DNA of 64,000 bases. It comes from CAYNFP01 sp964396655. GTDB lineage: Bacteria; Bacillota_I; Bacilli_A; RF39; UBA660. Below, piece by piece: positions 1 to 9,142 of this stretch (positions are counted from its first letter, which is position 1; each line of letters starts with the position of its first letter). The notes beneath the pieces are model-generated. The model saw nothing but the letters and a program-made list of their open reading frames with translations. It had not been told where the DNA came from and ran no database searches. A program made the position numbers and the translations under genes. Where the stretch lies: NCBI GenBank assembly GCA_964396655.1, contig CAYNFP010000004.1:72520-136519 (forward strand). Reading direction: 5' to 3'.

Positions 1-572
1 TATATAGTAAACCCTTCTTCAGTAATTAAATAATTAAAATCAGTTTTATTTTGATTTAAAATAACATTACTTACATATGAAGGATATTTATCTTTTAAAG
101 TTTGTAATTTTTCATTTAATAAATCTTCATTATATATTTCACTAATATTAGATAATTTACGCTTGTTTAAATCTATTAATATACTTTTATTAATATCTTT
201 AGCGTCTATTGAATTATTTATTTCAAAAAATATATTTACATGTTTATTTATAAAAAATAATGAATAGTTTATTTCTAATTTTGTTTTCATTTCAATGTCT
301 TTACTATTTTTTTCAAAACTTTTTATATAAGGATAAATCAAATTAGTCACTATTCTATTTATTTCAGAATCCTTAAATTTTGGATAATATACATTTACTA
401 AATAATTATCATTGTCAATTAATATATTATTTTTAATATAAATATCTTCATTTGTATAAGCTAAAGTATTATTATTCATCACTATTGTTCTTATTAATAA
501 TAGACAAATAAAAAGCAAGGCTATACATAATAAATATTTGGTGAAATAATTCTGTTTATTAAACCATTTCAT
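1..572 (-). CDS. membrane-anchored extracellular protein, N-terminal part, cut by window edge
   Basis: The frame is open from ATG 572 to base 1, at least 190 codons, so the C-terminus lies outside the window. A strong SD (AAAAGGAGGT, 581-590) sets the start. One hydrophobic segment at about residues 12-31 follows a short basic N-terminus, and the rest is hydrophilic, as expected for a signal-anchor protein facing outward. The mixed pattern with YYPKF and LIDLNKRKLSNISEIYN resembles the DUF4163/DUF3298 region found ahead of polysaccharide deacetylase domains; that is inference, since the catalytic part would be off the edge. It follows rpe by 27 bases and is probably the last gene of the alaS-rpe operon. 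Confidence 0.75.
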   Translation of the reverse strand, partial: MKWFNKQNYFTKYLLCIALLFICLLLIRTIVMNNNTLAYTNEDIYIKNNILIDNDNYLVNVYYPKFKDSEINRIVTNLIYPYIKSFEKNSKDIEMKTKLEINYSLFFINKHVNIFFEINNSIDAKDINKSILIDLNKRKLSNISEIYNEDLLNEKLQTLKDKYPSYVSNVILNQNKTDFNYLITEEGFTI

Positions 573-599
573 ATATATATACCTCCTTTTTTATTATGT

Positions 600-1238
600 T
601 CATAATTCTTTTAAATAATTAATTCTGCTTTCCATTTCTTCATTTTGGATATAACTTGCACTTACTATCATATCAATATTTAATTCTTTTAGTTTTAAAC
701 TATTTTCTTCGTTGATTCCACCATCTACTGATATTATAGTTTTTGATTGTTCTTTTATTATTTCTTCTTTTAAGTTTTTTATTTTTAATAAACTATCATC
801 AATAAATACTTGCCCACTTTTACCTGGGTGTACACTCATAATTAATATTAAATCTATATTATTTAAATATGGAAATAATAAAGATTCATCTGTACCAGGA
901 TTAATACTTATTCCAACTTTTATTCCACAGTTTTTTATTTCTTCTATTAATTTATTTATATTTTTTACTGCTTCAAAATGAAATGTTATATATTCAACAT
1001 TTAACATTGATAATTCTGATATATATTTTTCAGGATTTTTTACCATTAAATGAACATCTAATTTTTTATTAGAAATATCATTAAATTTTTTTATTTCACT
1101 TATGGTATAAGATTTATTATCAACAAATTTACCATCCATAACATCTAAATGTATATAATCAACTTTTGTGTTATTGAATTTTCTAATTAATTCATCTGGT
1201 TTTAAATTTTGGGATAATATAGATGCACTTACTTTCAT
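600..1238 (-). CDS. rpe: ribulose-phosphate 3-epimerase
   Basis: Interconverts ribulose 5-phosphate and xylulose 5-phosphate in the non-oxidative pentose phosphate pathway (cytosolic TIM barrel). The 212-residue length is normal. Visible motifs are MKVSASIL at the N-terminus, the metal-site pair HLDVMDG and DVHLMV, VHPGKSGQ for phosphate binding, and SVDGGI with the catalytic Asp near residue 170. The ATG overlaps the rsgA stop by 4 bases (ATGA), so translation is probably coupled. Placement after rsgA is the usual Bacillota order. Confidence 0.96.
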   Translation of the reverse strand: MKVSASILSQNLKPDELIRKFNNTKVDYIHLDVMDGKFVDNKSYTISEIKKFNDISNKKLDVHLMVKNPEKYISELSMLNVEYITFHFEAVKNINKLIEEIKNCGIKVGISINPGTDESLLFPYLNNIDLILIMSVHPGKSGQVFIDDSLLKIKNLKEEIIKEQSKTIISVDGGINEENSLKLKELNIDMIVSASYIQNEEMESRINYLKEL

Positions 1239-2068
1239 TTTTTTACCTCTTCAACTAATTTTAAATAATTTTCATATCTTTCTTTATAAATATCAGATGA
1301 TTTTTCTAAATGTTCTTTTACCATACAACCATCTTCTTTAATATGAATGCAACTTTTATATCTACAGTTTAAATTAAATTCTTTGTAAAAATTCTTTATT
1401 TCATTTGCATTTATATTTATTTCTAGTAATGAGAAACCTGGGGTGTCAGCGACTAAACCTCCATATAAATTATATAATTCTACTAATCTTGTTGTGTGTT
1501 TACCTCTTCCTAAAGCAAAAGATATTTCATTTGTTTCTAATTTTAAATTTTTATCAAGTTTATTAAGAAGAGTACTTTTACCTGCTCCAGTTTGTCCCGC
1601 TAAAGCTACTATAGAATTTTTAAATTCTTTTTTTATTTTATTTAATTCTTTATTACTATATACTTTATATCCTAATTTTTTATAATATTTTTTATATTTA
1701 TTTATAGTTTTTCTTTCTTTAAAAGATAATAAATCTTCTTTAGTAAATACTATTATAGGATTAATTTTATTAAAAGTAGCTATTATTATAAATTTATCTA
1801 ATAAATATGAAGAAAATTTAGGCTGATCTGCACTTACCACAATTATTAATTTATCTATATTAGAAACCAAAGGTCTTATAAGAGTGTTTTTTCTAGGCAA
1901 TAATTCTTCTATTCTAGATGTTTCAATATTAAAAATAACATAATCCCCCACAGTGGGTTTTATATTATTTTTATATAATTTTCCGCTTTCTTCACAAATA
2001 AATATTTTATTATTAGAATACACTGAATATAAGTTTTTGTTTATTTTTATAATAATGCCTTTATTCAT
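1235..2068 (-). CDS. rsgA: ribosome small-subunit GTPase RsgA (circularly permuted)
   Basis: Late 30S assembly factor that hydrolyses GTP on the ribosome. The G motifs come in permuted order: FTKEDL (G4) first, then GQTGAGKST (G1, about residue 157), then ADTPGFS (G3). An OB fold precedes them and a C-terminal zinc knuckle (CRYKSCIH and a later Cys) follows. The length of 277 residues is slightly short. It starts 5 bases after the prkC stop, and the last codons of prkC supply its SD (GAAGGAGAA). The prkC-rsgA-rpe order is standard in Bacillota, where PrkC-type kinases phosphorylate RsgA. Confidence 0.96.
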   Translation of the reverse strand: MNKGIIIKINKNLYSVYSNNKIFICEESGKLYKNNIKPTVGDYVIFNIETSRIEELLPRKNTLIRPLVSNIDKLIIVVSADQPKFSSYLLDKFIIIATFNKINPIIVFTKEDLLSFKERKTINKYKKYYKKLGYKVYSNKELNKIKKEFKNSIVALAGQTGAGKSTLLNKLDKNLKLETNEISFALGRGKHTTRLVELYNLYGGLVADTPGFSLLEININANEIKNFYKEFNLNCRYKSCIHIKEDGCMVKEHLEKSSDIYKERYENYLKLVEEVKK

Positions 2069-2073
2069 AAAAG

Positions 2074-3810
2074 TTATTCTCCTTCAGCAGTACTTCCTGT
2101 TTCAGGTTTAGAAGAAACTGTTACAGTTAATGTTGTTCCAGGAAGAGCTTTTGTATCAGCTGACCTATCTTGTCTAATAATAGTGCCTTCATCTAAAGTT
2201 GAATCTTCTTGATATCTTACCTGAACAGTTATATTGTTTTTTTCACAAAATGTATAAACATCATCTAAAGAATATATTCCATTTGTAAAATCAGGATAAG
2301 TTACTTCAATTTGAGGAATAAATATAGTTATAGTACATGTATGTTCGGTACTTCCTTGTCTTACCTTACTTCCCGCAACTGGAGAAGTTCTTAATACAGT
2401 ATCTTCTTTAATATCATCATCTTTAGAAACTGTTTCTGTTTCTTTTAACACATTACAATTATACATTTCTTTTAATATCGTTTCTACTTCTATATAATTT
2501 CTTCCAGCATAATCTTCTAAAGTAAATGTTTCTGGTCCATTTGAAACATATAAGGTTATAGAAGAACCATCTTTAACTTTTCTGCCTATTTCAGGACTAG
2601 TCTTAATCACATAGCCTTCTTCTATTTCATCAGAAGGAGTATATTCAACTTTTTCTTTTACTATAAATCCTTCATCTGTAAGTATATTTGAAGCTTCAAC
2701 AACTGTTTTTGCAGATACATCGGGGATAGTAACATTTTTTACTTTTGATTTATCAAAATATAATAATAAACCTACAGTAGTTATTAGTACTAAACCAGTA
2801 AAAATAGAAGCTAAAATTATTAAAAATTTATTTTGATTTTTACTTTCTTCTTTTTCTTCTTTTTCTATTTCTTTTACTAATTTTTTATTTTTATCTTTTA
2901 CCTCTTTTACTACATCATCAAGAACTTTTGTTTCTTCAAGTTCTTTTTCGGAATGTTTATATACATATCTTGGTTCATTTGTTCTAGCAGGATCTAAAGC
3001 TGTTTTTATATCTTCATACATTTCTCTAGCATCTGCATATCTGTTTTTAGGATTTTTTGCAGTTGATTTTAAAATTATATTTTCAATAGATTGAGGTAAA
3101 TTAGGTAATTTATTTTTAATACTAGGTAATGGTTCTTTTAAATGTTTAAGTGCGATTTCAACAGCGTTATCACCTTTATAAGGTATTGTTCCTGTTAATA
3201 ATTCATACATTAATATACCCATTGAATATATATCACTTCTAATAGTAGAACCTTTTCCATTAGCTTGCTCTGGTGGTAAATAATGCACACTACCCATTAC
3301 TGAATTAGTTTGAGTTAATTGAGTTGAATTAAGTGCCATCGCAATACCAAAGTCAGTTATTTTTATAATACCATTTTCTAATATAATTATATTTTGAGGT
3401 TTAATATCTCTGTGAATTATATAAGAATCATGAGCATGAGCCATACCATCAGTTATCTGAAGCATAATATCTATTACTTCACTTATAGTTAAATTACCTC
3501 TTTTTTTAAGAAGTTGTTTTAAAGTTTTACCTGGACAATATTCCATTACTATATAGTATTGACCATTATCTTCTCCAACATCATAAACTTCAACAATATT
3601 TGGATGTGATAATGAAGATGCTGATAAAGCTTCTCTTTGAAATCTTCTAACAAATTTATCATCATTTGCTAAATCTCCACGTAATACTTTTACAGCAACT
3701 TCTCTATCTAAAATAGTATCATACGCTAAATAAACATTAGCCATACCACCTTCACCTAATGTTCTTATTATCTCATATCTATCGTTAATTTTAGCTCCTT
3801 TGACTATCAA
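2074..3810 (-). CDS. prkC: PASTA-domain Ser/Thr protein kinase
   Basis: Membrane Hanks-type kinase that senses peptidoglycan fragments. The kinase domain spans about residues 11-270 with the GEGGMANVY loop, VAVKVL lysine, HRDIKPQN and DFGIA. A single membrane segment lies near residues 330-352, followed by three extracellular PASTA repeats to the C-terminus. Start choice: the frame is open to a GTG at 3822, but TTG 3810 gives MIVKGAKINDRYEI, which matches the family N-terminus and has GGTGAT about 4 bases upstream. A strong AAAGGAG sits further inside, ahead of an ATT codon, so the start is not certain. It overlaps prpC by about 20 bases. B. subtilis PrkC is of similar length. Confidence 0.94.
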   Translation of the reverse strand: MIVKGAKINDRYEIIRTLGEGGMANVYLAYDTILDREVAVKVLRGDLANDDKFVRRFQREALSASSLSHPNIVEVYDVGEDNGQYYIVMEYCPGKTLKQLLKKRGNLTISEVIDIMLQITDGMAHAHDSYIIHRDIKPQNIIILENGIIKITDFGIAMALNSTQLTQTNSVMGSVHYLPPEQANGKGSTIRSDIYSMGILMYELLTGTIPYKGDNAVEIALKHLKEPLPSIKNKLPNLPQSIENIILKSTAKNPKNRYADAREMYEDIKTALDPARTNEPRYVYKHSEKELEETKVLDDVVKEVKDKNKKLVKEIEKEEKEESKNQNKFLIILASIFTGLVLITTVGLLLYFDKSKVKNVTIPDVSAKTVVEASNILTDEGFIVKEKVEYTPSDEIEEGYVIKTSPEIGRKVKDGSSITLYVSNGPETFTLEDYAGRNYIEVETILKEMYNCNVLKETETVSKDDDIKEDTVLRTSPVAGSKVRQGSTEHTCTITIFIPQIEVTYPDFTNGIYSLDDVYTFCEKNNITVQVRYQEDSTLDEGTIIRQDRSADTKALPGTTLTVTVSSKPETGSTAEGE

Positions 3811-4552
3811 CTGTATCACCACTTTCTTTAACTAAATAAGCGATTGTTATATTGTCATTGCCACCCCTTGCATTAGCTTTTAAAATCAATTTATTCACTT
3901 TTTCTTCTATATTTAATTCATCATCATTTAATACTCTTTCAATTTGTTCCTCATTTAATAGATTGGTAACCCCATCAGAACATAAAAATATTTGATCTAT
4001 ATCTTTTTCTACATCAAAAATATCTATAGTTACTTTTTCACTAGCACCTAAAGCTTTCATTAAAACATTTTTTTGGGGATGATTAGCTGCTTCTTCGGGA
4101 CTAAGTTCACCTGTTTCAACTAATACATTTACTAAAGTATGATCTTTAGTAACTTTATATATTTTTCTATTTTTCATTACATAAGCTCTTGAATCCCCAA
4201 TATTACCAAATATTAAATAATCTTTGGTTAAAATTGAGCATACACAAGTTGTTCCCAAACCACTTGCTTCAGGATTCTTTTCAGCATATTTCAATATTTT
4301 TAAATTTACTTCATCAGTTATTTCTTTTAACCAGTTAACAGCTTCTTCTTTAGTTCCTATACTACTAATTGAAGAAAAACGTTTACCCATTTCAGTTACA
4401 GTTAAAGATGAAGCAACCTCACCAGCTTTGTGTCCCCCCATACCATCCGCAACTACAAGAAGATATTCTCCTCCAACATTTTTTACTATAGTAACACTGT
4501 CTTCATTATGACTTCTAACTTTTCCTGCATCAGTTTGATAATATGTTAACAT
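3791..4552 (-). CDS. prpC: PP2C-type protein phosphatase, partner of PrkC
   Basis: Metal-dependent Ser/Thr phosphatase that reverses PrkC phosphorylation. Of 253 residues, the N-terminus QTDAGKVRSHNED, VADGMGGHKAG, GDSRAY, KDHTLV and the C-terminal GGNDNIT carry the PP2C metal-binding aspartates. The ATG at 4552 follows GGGAGG closely and overlaps the rlmN stop by 7 bases; an upstream in-frame start would lie inside rlmN and lacks an SD. The rlmN-prpC-prkC-rsgA-rpe order is conserved in Bacillota. Confidence 0.95.
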   Translation of the reverse strand: MLTYYQTDAGKVRSHNEDSVTIVKNVGGEYLLVVADGMGGHKAGEVASSLTVTEMGKRFSSISSIGTKEEAVNWLKEITDEVNLKILKYAEKNPEASGLGTTCVCSILTKDYLIFGNIGDSRAYVMKNRKIYKVTKDHTLVNVLVETGELSPEEAANHPQKNVLMKALGASEKVTIDIFDVEKDIDQIFLCSDGVTNLLNEEQIERVLNDDELNIEEKVNKLILKANARGGNDNITIAYLVKESGDTVDSQRS

Positions 4553-5574
4553 ATATCTTCCTCCCTTTTTCTGGCTCTTAATTGACCACAAGCGGCTGAT
4601 AAACCACTACCCATTTCTCTTCTTACTGTACACTCTATTCCATTCTTAATTAGTATATCATAAAATTCCATAATTTTACAATGCTCTGATCTTTTAAATT
4701 GTATATTTTCTGTTTCATTATAAGGTATTATATTTACATAAACTAATTTACCTTTTAAAAGTTTAGAAAGCTCAGTAGCATACTTTTTACTATCATTTAC
4801 ATTCTTTAACATTATATATTCTATAGTTACTCTTCTATTTGTCTTTTCAATATAATAATCAACCGCTTCCATTAATTCTTTAATTTTATATGTTTTATTT
4901 ATTCCCATTAAAGTACTTCTTAATTCATCACTCGGGGCATGCAAAGATATGGCAAGATTAATTTGAGTTTTTAAATCAGCAAATTCATATATTTTAGGAA
5001 TTATACCACAAGTAGAAACAGTGATTTTTCTTCCTCCTAAACCTATCATTTTAGGATTATTTATTATAGAAATAAATTTAATAAAATTATCATAATTATC
5101 AAATGGTTCACCAATACCCATTATAACTATATTATCTATTCTAGAATTTATAGCATTCTCAATCATCAAAACTTGAAGAATCATCTCAGAAACAGTCAAG
5201 TTTCTTACTTTTTTCAATCTGCCACTTTCACAAAAAGCACATCCCATATTACATCCAACTTGAGATGATATACACAAACTTTTTCCATAATCATGAAACA
5301 TTAGAACACATTCTATTTTATTTTCATCTTTTAATTTTAATAAATATTTTGAAGTTTCTTTTCCTTTTTCTTCAACTTCTATTTCTAAGAAATCAAATAT
5401 AAATTTTTCATTCAAAAACTTTATTAAGTTTTTACTTAAATTAGTCATTAAATTAAAATCATATACTTTTTTTCTGTAAATCCAATCTATTAATTGAGAA
5501 GCATTAAATTTTTTAAATCCATTTCTTATTAAAATATCTTCTATTTCATATAAAGTATAATCAAAAATATTCAT
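4546..5574 (-). CDS. rlmN: 23S rRNA (A2503)/tRNA (A37) C2-methyltransferase RlmN
   Basis: Radical-SAM enzyme that methylates A2503 in the peptidyl-transferase centre and A37 of some tRNAs. The 342 residues include the SAM-cluster motif CNMGCAFC at about residue 108, MGIGEP, and the two methylation cysteines (STCGI and the C-terminal SACGQ). It begins one base after the alaS stop, with a modest SD inside the end of alaS. Nothing unusual is seen. Confidence 0.96.
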   Translation of the reverse strand: MNIFDYTLYEIEDILIRNGFKKFNASQLIDWIYRKKVYDFNLMTNLSKNLIKFLNEKFIFDFLEIEVEEKGKETSKYLLKLKDENKIECVLMFHDYGKSLCISSQVGCNMGCAFCESGRLKKVRNLTVSEMILQVLMIENAINSRIDNIVIMGIGEPFDNYDNFIKFISIINNPKMIGLGGRKITVSTCGIIPKIYEFADLKTQINLAISLHAPSDELRSTLMGINKTYKIKELMEAVDYYIEKTNRRVTIEYIMLKNVNDSKKYATELSKLLKGKLVYVNIIPYNETENIQFKRSEHCKIMEFYDILIKNGIECTVRREMGSGLSAACGQLRARKREEDIC

Positions 5575-5575
5575 A

Positions 5576-7351
5576 TTATTCCATCACTATTTTAAGACGT
5601 CTAACACCTGCTGATGAAGACTCTTCTTTTATTATTTTAAATTTACCAAGTTCATTTGTATTTTTAACATGTGGCCCTCCACATATTTCTTTAGAAACAT
5701 TAGGAATAGTATAAACAGAAACTAAAGAACCATATTTGTCAGTAAATATTCCTTCTGCGCCACTTTTTTTAGCTTCTTCATAACTCATTTCTTCCCTTAT
5801 TACAGGAAGTGAACCATCGATTACTTTATTAACTTTTTCAGTAAGTATTTCTTTTTCTTCATCTGTCATTTTATGGTCTAGTGGAAAATCTAATCTAAGT
5901 CTTTCTGGAGTTATATTGGCTCCTCTTTGTATTACAGAGTCACCAAACATTTCTTTAAGGCAAGCTAATGTAATATGAGCTAGGGTATGATATTTAGTGC
6001 TCTCATAAGAATCATCTGCAAGACCACCCTTAAATTCACCTACAGAGGCTGTTCTGGATTTTTCTTGATGTTCTTTAAACTTATCATTAAATCCATTTAC
6101 ATCTACTTTTATATTATTTTCTTTAGCAAGTTCAATAGTAAATTCTAAGGGAAAACCAAAAGTATCAAATAACTTAAATGCATTGGTGCCATCTATTTCA
6201 TTATTATTAATATTTTTAGTTATTTTATTAAACATTTTAAGTCCAGAATTAAGAGTTTTATTAAATTTTTCTTCTTCTTTTAATAACTCTTCTATAATAA
6301 AATTCTTATTTCTAATTAATTCATTATAATCCATTCCATAATCATTTATAAACACTGTAGCTAAATCTTCTAAAATAGAATGATTTATATTCAAACTTTT
6401 AATATATCTGATAGCCCTTCTTATTAATCTTCTTAATACATAGCCACTTCCAGTATTTGAAGGAGTTAATTTATGATCATCACCTAAAATAAATACACTT
6501 GTTCTAACATGATCCATAATAATTCTAAAAGCTTTTTTATTATCTTCATATTTTAATTTACTTAATTCTTCTAATTTTAATATACTATTTCTAAATATTT
6601 CTGTATCATAAACACTCTTTTTACCATTTAAAACCGTAAGAGTTCTTTCAACTCCCATACCAGTATCAACATTTTTATTTTGAAGAGGTGTATATACTCC
6701 ATTATTGGAATTAAATTCCATAAAAACATCATTCCAAATTTCTAAATATTTTCCACAACTACATGAAGGATTACAATTATCAGAACATTTTTCCTTACCT
6801 GTATCATAAAACATCTCTGAATCAGGTCCACAAGGACCACTTCCACTACCTAATTCCCACCAATTATGTTCTTTACTTAAAAAGAATATATGACTTTCTT
6901 CTACTCCACATTCTTTCCATAAATTATAACTTTCTGTGTCTTTTGGAGCATTTTCATTACCAGCAAATACAGTAAAATAAAGTTTATCTTTAGGTAAACT
7001 TAAGTATTCATCACTTGTTAAAAATTCAAATGACCAAGGAATCATACTCTCTTTAAAATAATCCCCAAAAGACCAATTTCCTAACATTTCAAAAAATGTG
7101 CAGTGAGAATCATCTCCAACTCCATCTATATCACTTGTTCTTATACATTTTTGAACATCACAAACTCTCTTTCCTTCTGGATGAGGTGTTCCAAGTAAAT
7201 ATGGAACTAAAGGATGCATACCTGCAGTTGTAAATAAAACAGTTGGGTCATTTTCTGGTATTAAACTAGCACTCGGTATTATTTTATGTCCTTTATTTTC
7301 AAAAAATTTTAAATACATATCTATTAAGTATCTTCTTGTTAATTCTTTCAT
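5576..7351 (-). CDS. alaS: alanyl-tRNA synthetase lacking the C-terminal C-Ala domain
   Basis: Charges tRNA-Ala. The 591 residues cover the class II catalytic core, the tRNA-recognition helical domain and the editing domain. Editing zinc ligands are intact: HTLAH near residue 460 and CGGPH near 562. The protein stops right after the editing domain, so the DHHA1/C-Ala part that makes the usual enzyme about 870 residues long is missing. No frameshift remnant follows, since rlmN starts 1 base later. The start is ATG 7351 behind TGGAGGAATTT; an upstream TTG in the same frame would include that SD. The upstream gene overlaps by 4 bases (ATGA). Confidence 0.94.
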   Translation of the reverse strand: MKELTRRYLIDMYLKFFENKGHKIIPSASLIPENDPTVLFTTAGMHPLVPYLLGTPHPEGKRVCDVQKCIRTSDIDGVGDDSHCTFFEMLGNWSFGDYFKESMIPWSFEFLTSDEYLSLPKDKLYFTVFAGNENAPKDTESYNLWKECGVEESHIFFLSKEHNWWELGSGSGPCGPDSEMFYDTGKEKCSDNCNPSCSCGKYLEIWNDVFMEFNSNNGVYTPLQNKNVDTGMGVERTLTVLNGKKSVYDTEIFRNSILKLEELSKLKYEDNKKAFRIIMDHVRTSVFILGDDHKLTPSNTGSGYVLRRLIRRAIRYIKSLNINHSILEDLATVFINDYGMDYNELIRNKNFIIEELLKEEEKFNKTLNSGLKMFNKITKNINNNEIDGTNAFKLFDTFGFPLEFTIELAKENNIKVDVNGFNDKFKEHQEKSRTASVGEFKGGLADDSYESTKYHTLAHITLACLKEMFGDSVIQRGANITPERLRLDFPLDHKMTDEEKEILTEKVNKVIDGSLPVIREEMSYEEAKKSGAEGIFTDKYGSLVSVYTIPNVSKEICGGPHVKNTNELGKFKIIKEESSSAGVRRLKIVME

Positions 7352-7641
7352 AAATTCCTCCAATTAATTTTGTATACTTTATCTATTTTAAATTTAAATG
7401 GTATTTTTACAGCAATCATATCATATTTTTTATCTTTTATAACATTATCATCGACTTCAAAAATATCTAATGAAATTTTAATATAGTATTTTACTATATC
7501 TTGCATATTATTATCATTTAAAAATTTTTTTAAACCTTTTAAAGAAAGATTAATAGCTTTATTATTATAATTTTTATTTTTATTATAAATCAACTCTTTT
7601 AACTTTGATTCTTCTTTTGTTAATCCATAATATACAATCAT
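7348..7641 (-). CDS. small hypothetical protein leading the alaS operon
   Basis: 97 residues from ATG 7641 behind AGGTGG. I do not recognise the family. It is Lys/Asn/Ile-rich, with a predicted helical first half and a beta-like C-terminus (IAVKIPFKFKI). Its stop overlaps the alaS ATG, so it is the first gene of the alaS-rlmN-prpC-prkC-rsgA-rpe operon and probably sets its translation by coupling. Confidence 0.8.
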   Translation of the reverse strand: MIVYYGLTKEESKLKELIYNKNKNYNNKAINLSLKGLKKFLNDNNMQDIVKYYIKISLDIFEVDDNVIKDKKYDMIAVKIPFKFKIDKVYKINWRNL

Positions 7642-7663
7642 AACAATCCACCTAATCAAATAA

Positions 7664-7672
7664 ATTATATCA
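7664..7672 (-). promoter_or_regulatory. extended -10 promoter of the alaS operon
   Basis: Reads TGATATAAT on the minus strand, an extended -10 element, about 23 bases before the first start codon. No clear TTGACA box is seen. The leader would be about 15 bases, so there is no room for a T-box here. Confidence 0.55.
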
Positions 7673-7686
7673 TTATTTATTTAATT

Positions 7687-7709
7687 AAAAAAGAGTTTAT
7701 TAACTCTTT
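7687..7709 (-). terminator. terminator after first prepilin-like gene
   Basis: Stem AAAGAGTT/AACTCTTT with a 4-base loop, followed by six T on the minus strand. Confidence 0.75.
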
Positions 7710-7710
7710 A

Positions 7711-9066
7711 TTATTCTAAAGTTGAAGTATAACCTTCAGGACAAGATGTTTGATTATATAAATATTTTGTTCCTGTATAATCCCATTTAGTATAGCCAGA
7801 CTCTGATCTAGCCCAAGCCTCACATCTTCCAGTTCCTACATTTGTTGATTCGCTTAACCTAATATCATCTTCATCTCCACCAGACCAATATAGAGTTACC
7901 CCATTACAACTATTGTAATCTAAATCTTGTATTCCATCATTACCTGATATCAATAATTCTTTTATATTTGAAACAGTACAAAGCCTTGACATATTTTGAG
8001 AAGTTCGTCCCTGAACAACACAGTTAGTATATAAAGTACCGTTATTTACAAGACTAAATGTATAATTATATGTCCATAAGTCTGATTCACAGCCCACAGC
8101 AGAGCAATTAGTATTACCATCCGTTTGACAAGCCGTAATTGCAGATGACTCAGATGTATAACTACATGTAGTACTTGTATTTACTTTTGAACATGTGTAA
8201 GTTATTAATTTTGTTATAGCATAATATGTTACATTTGAAGAAATAGCCAGACTTTGAGATGCATCATACTGCTTAGTAGTTGCAGATAAGTTTGTATTCC
8301 ATCCTATAACTGAATATCCAGAATTTGGAGTTATTGAAGGAAGAGTTATTAAGCAAGAAGTTTGAGTATTATACATATTACAATTTAATGATGTAGCCGA
8401 TATTGAAGCTGCAGTATTTTTATCAAATGTTGCGACTATATTCTTACTAGTTATGGCATAATATGTTACATTATTATCATTTGCTCCAATTTCTATATTA
8501 GAACTAACATCATAAGTTGAAGTAGTTGAAGAAGGTGATTTACCCCATCCAATTATGGTATGTCCCTCTCTTGTAATTGTTGGAATTGTTACTGTACATG
8601 TACTTCCATTTAATGTCTTACAACCTACCCCTTCTGCACTTATATTTGTAGCACCATTTGCATCAAAGTTTATTGCCACTTCAATTTCCATTGGTCCTTT
8701 AAAAGCTTGAATGACTGAGCTTTTTAATTTTATTGTTATAGCATCATCATTCATTATTGAATTATCTCTTGGATCTAACACACAGCCAAAAGCTCTTTCA
8801 CAAGTTTCATCTTCATCTAAATATCCTGTTGCCAATAAAGTTTCCACACTTATTTGTATAGTATCAGCTTCTCCAAAAGCATCTTTATTATTTTTTCCAT
8901 ATAATTCTGCAGCTCTTAAAATTGAGTTCATTTTTGAATCATATGCTCTTTCTTTAATTGATTTACTTATTAAAATAGCTGTAGGTATAGCAACAGATAA
9001 TATTATTCCTATTGTAACTATTACTAATAATATTTCAGTTATTGTAAAGCCTTTTTTATTTTTCAT
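7711..9066 (-). CDS. prepilin-like surface protein with InlB-type repeats (copy 1)
   Basis: 451 residues. The N-terminus MKNKKGFTITEILLVIV is a textbook type IV prepilin leader: cleavage would follow Gly6, Glu sits at +5 of the mature protein, and a hydrophobic helix runs to about residue 32. The pilin-like domain to about residue 130 is followed by two InlB/Listeria-Bacteroides-type repeats (GW..xxxTTKxYD and YYAIT motifs, about 140-285), then a Cys-rich C-terminal third ending in YLYNQTSCPEGY. It is probably exported and displayed. A close paralog sits directly upstream at 9143-10423. No pilus ATPase, platform or prepilin peptidase gene is in the window. Confidence 0.85.
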   Translation of the reverse strand: MKNKKGFTITEILLVIVTIGIILSVAIPTAILISKSIKERAYDSKMNSILRAAELYGKNNKDAFGEADTIQISVETLLATGYLDEDETCERAFGCVLDPRDNSIMNDDAITIKLKSSVIQAFKGPMEIEVAINFDANGATNISAEGVGCKTLNGSTCTVTIPTITREGHTIIGWGKSPSSTTSTYDVSSNIEIGANDNNVTYYAITSKNIVATFDKNTAASISATSLNCNMYNTQTSCLITLPSITPNSGYSVIGWNTNLSATTKQYDASQSLAISSNVTYYAITKLITYTCSKVNTSTTCSYTSESSAITACQTDGNTNCSAVGCESDLWTYNYTFSLVNNGTLYTNCVVQGRTSQNMSRLCTVSNIKELLISGNDGIQDLDYNSCNGVTLYWSGGDEDDIRLSESTNVGTGRCEAWARSESGYTKWDYTGTKYLYNQTSCPEGYTSTLE

Positions 9067-9104
9067 ATTAACACCTATGTTAATAATATCATAATTTTTA
9101 TACT

Positions 9105-9137
9105 AAAAAAAGTAAACAACTTCTAGTTGTTTACTTT
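9105..9137 (-). terminator. terminator after second prepilin-like gene
   Basis: A 10-base stem AGTAAACAAC/GTTGTTTACT with a T run on the minus strand. Its sequence resembles the terminator after cdaR at 10463-10498. Confidence 0.8.
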
Positions 9138-9142
9138 TATAA

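Noticed and set aside
8140..8560. Repeat-like DNA in prepilin genes as CRISPR
   Set aside because: The repeats are protein-coding InlB-type units, not short identical repeats with spacers.
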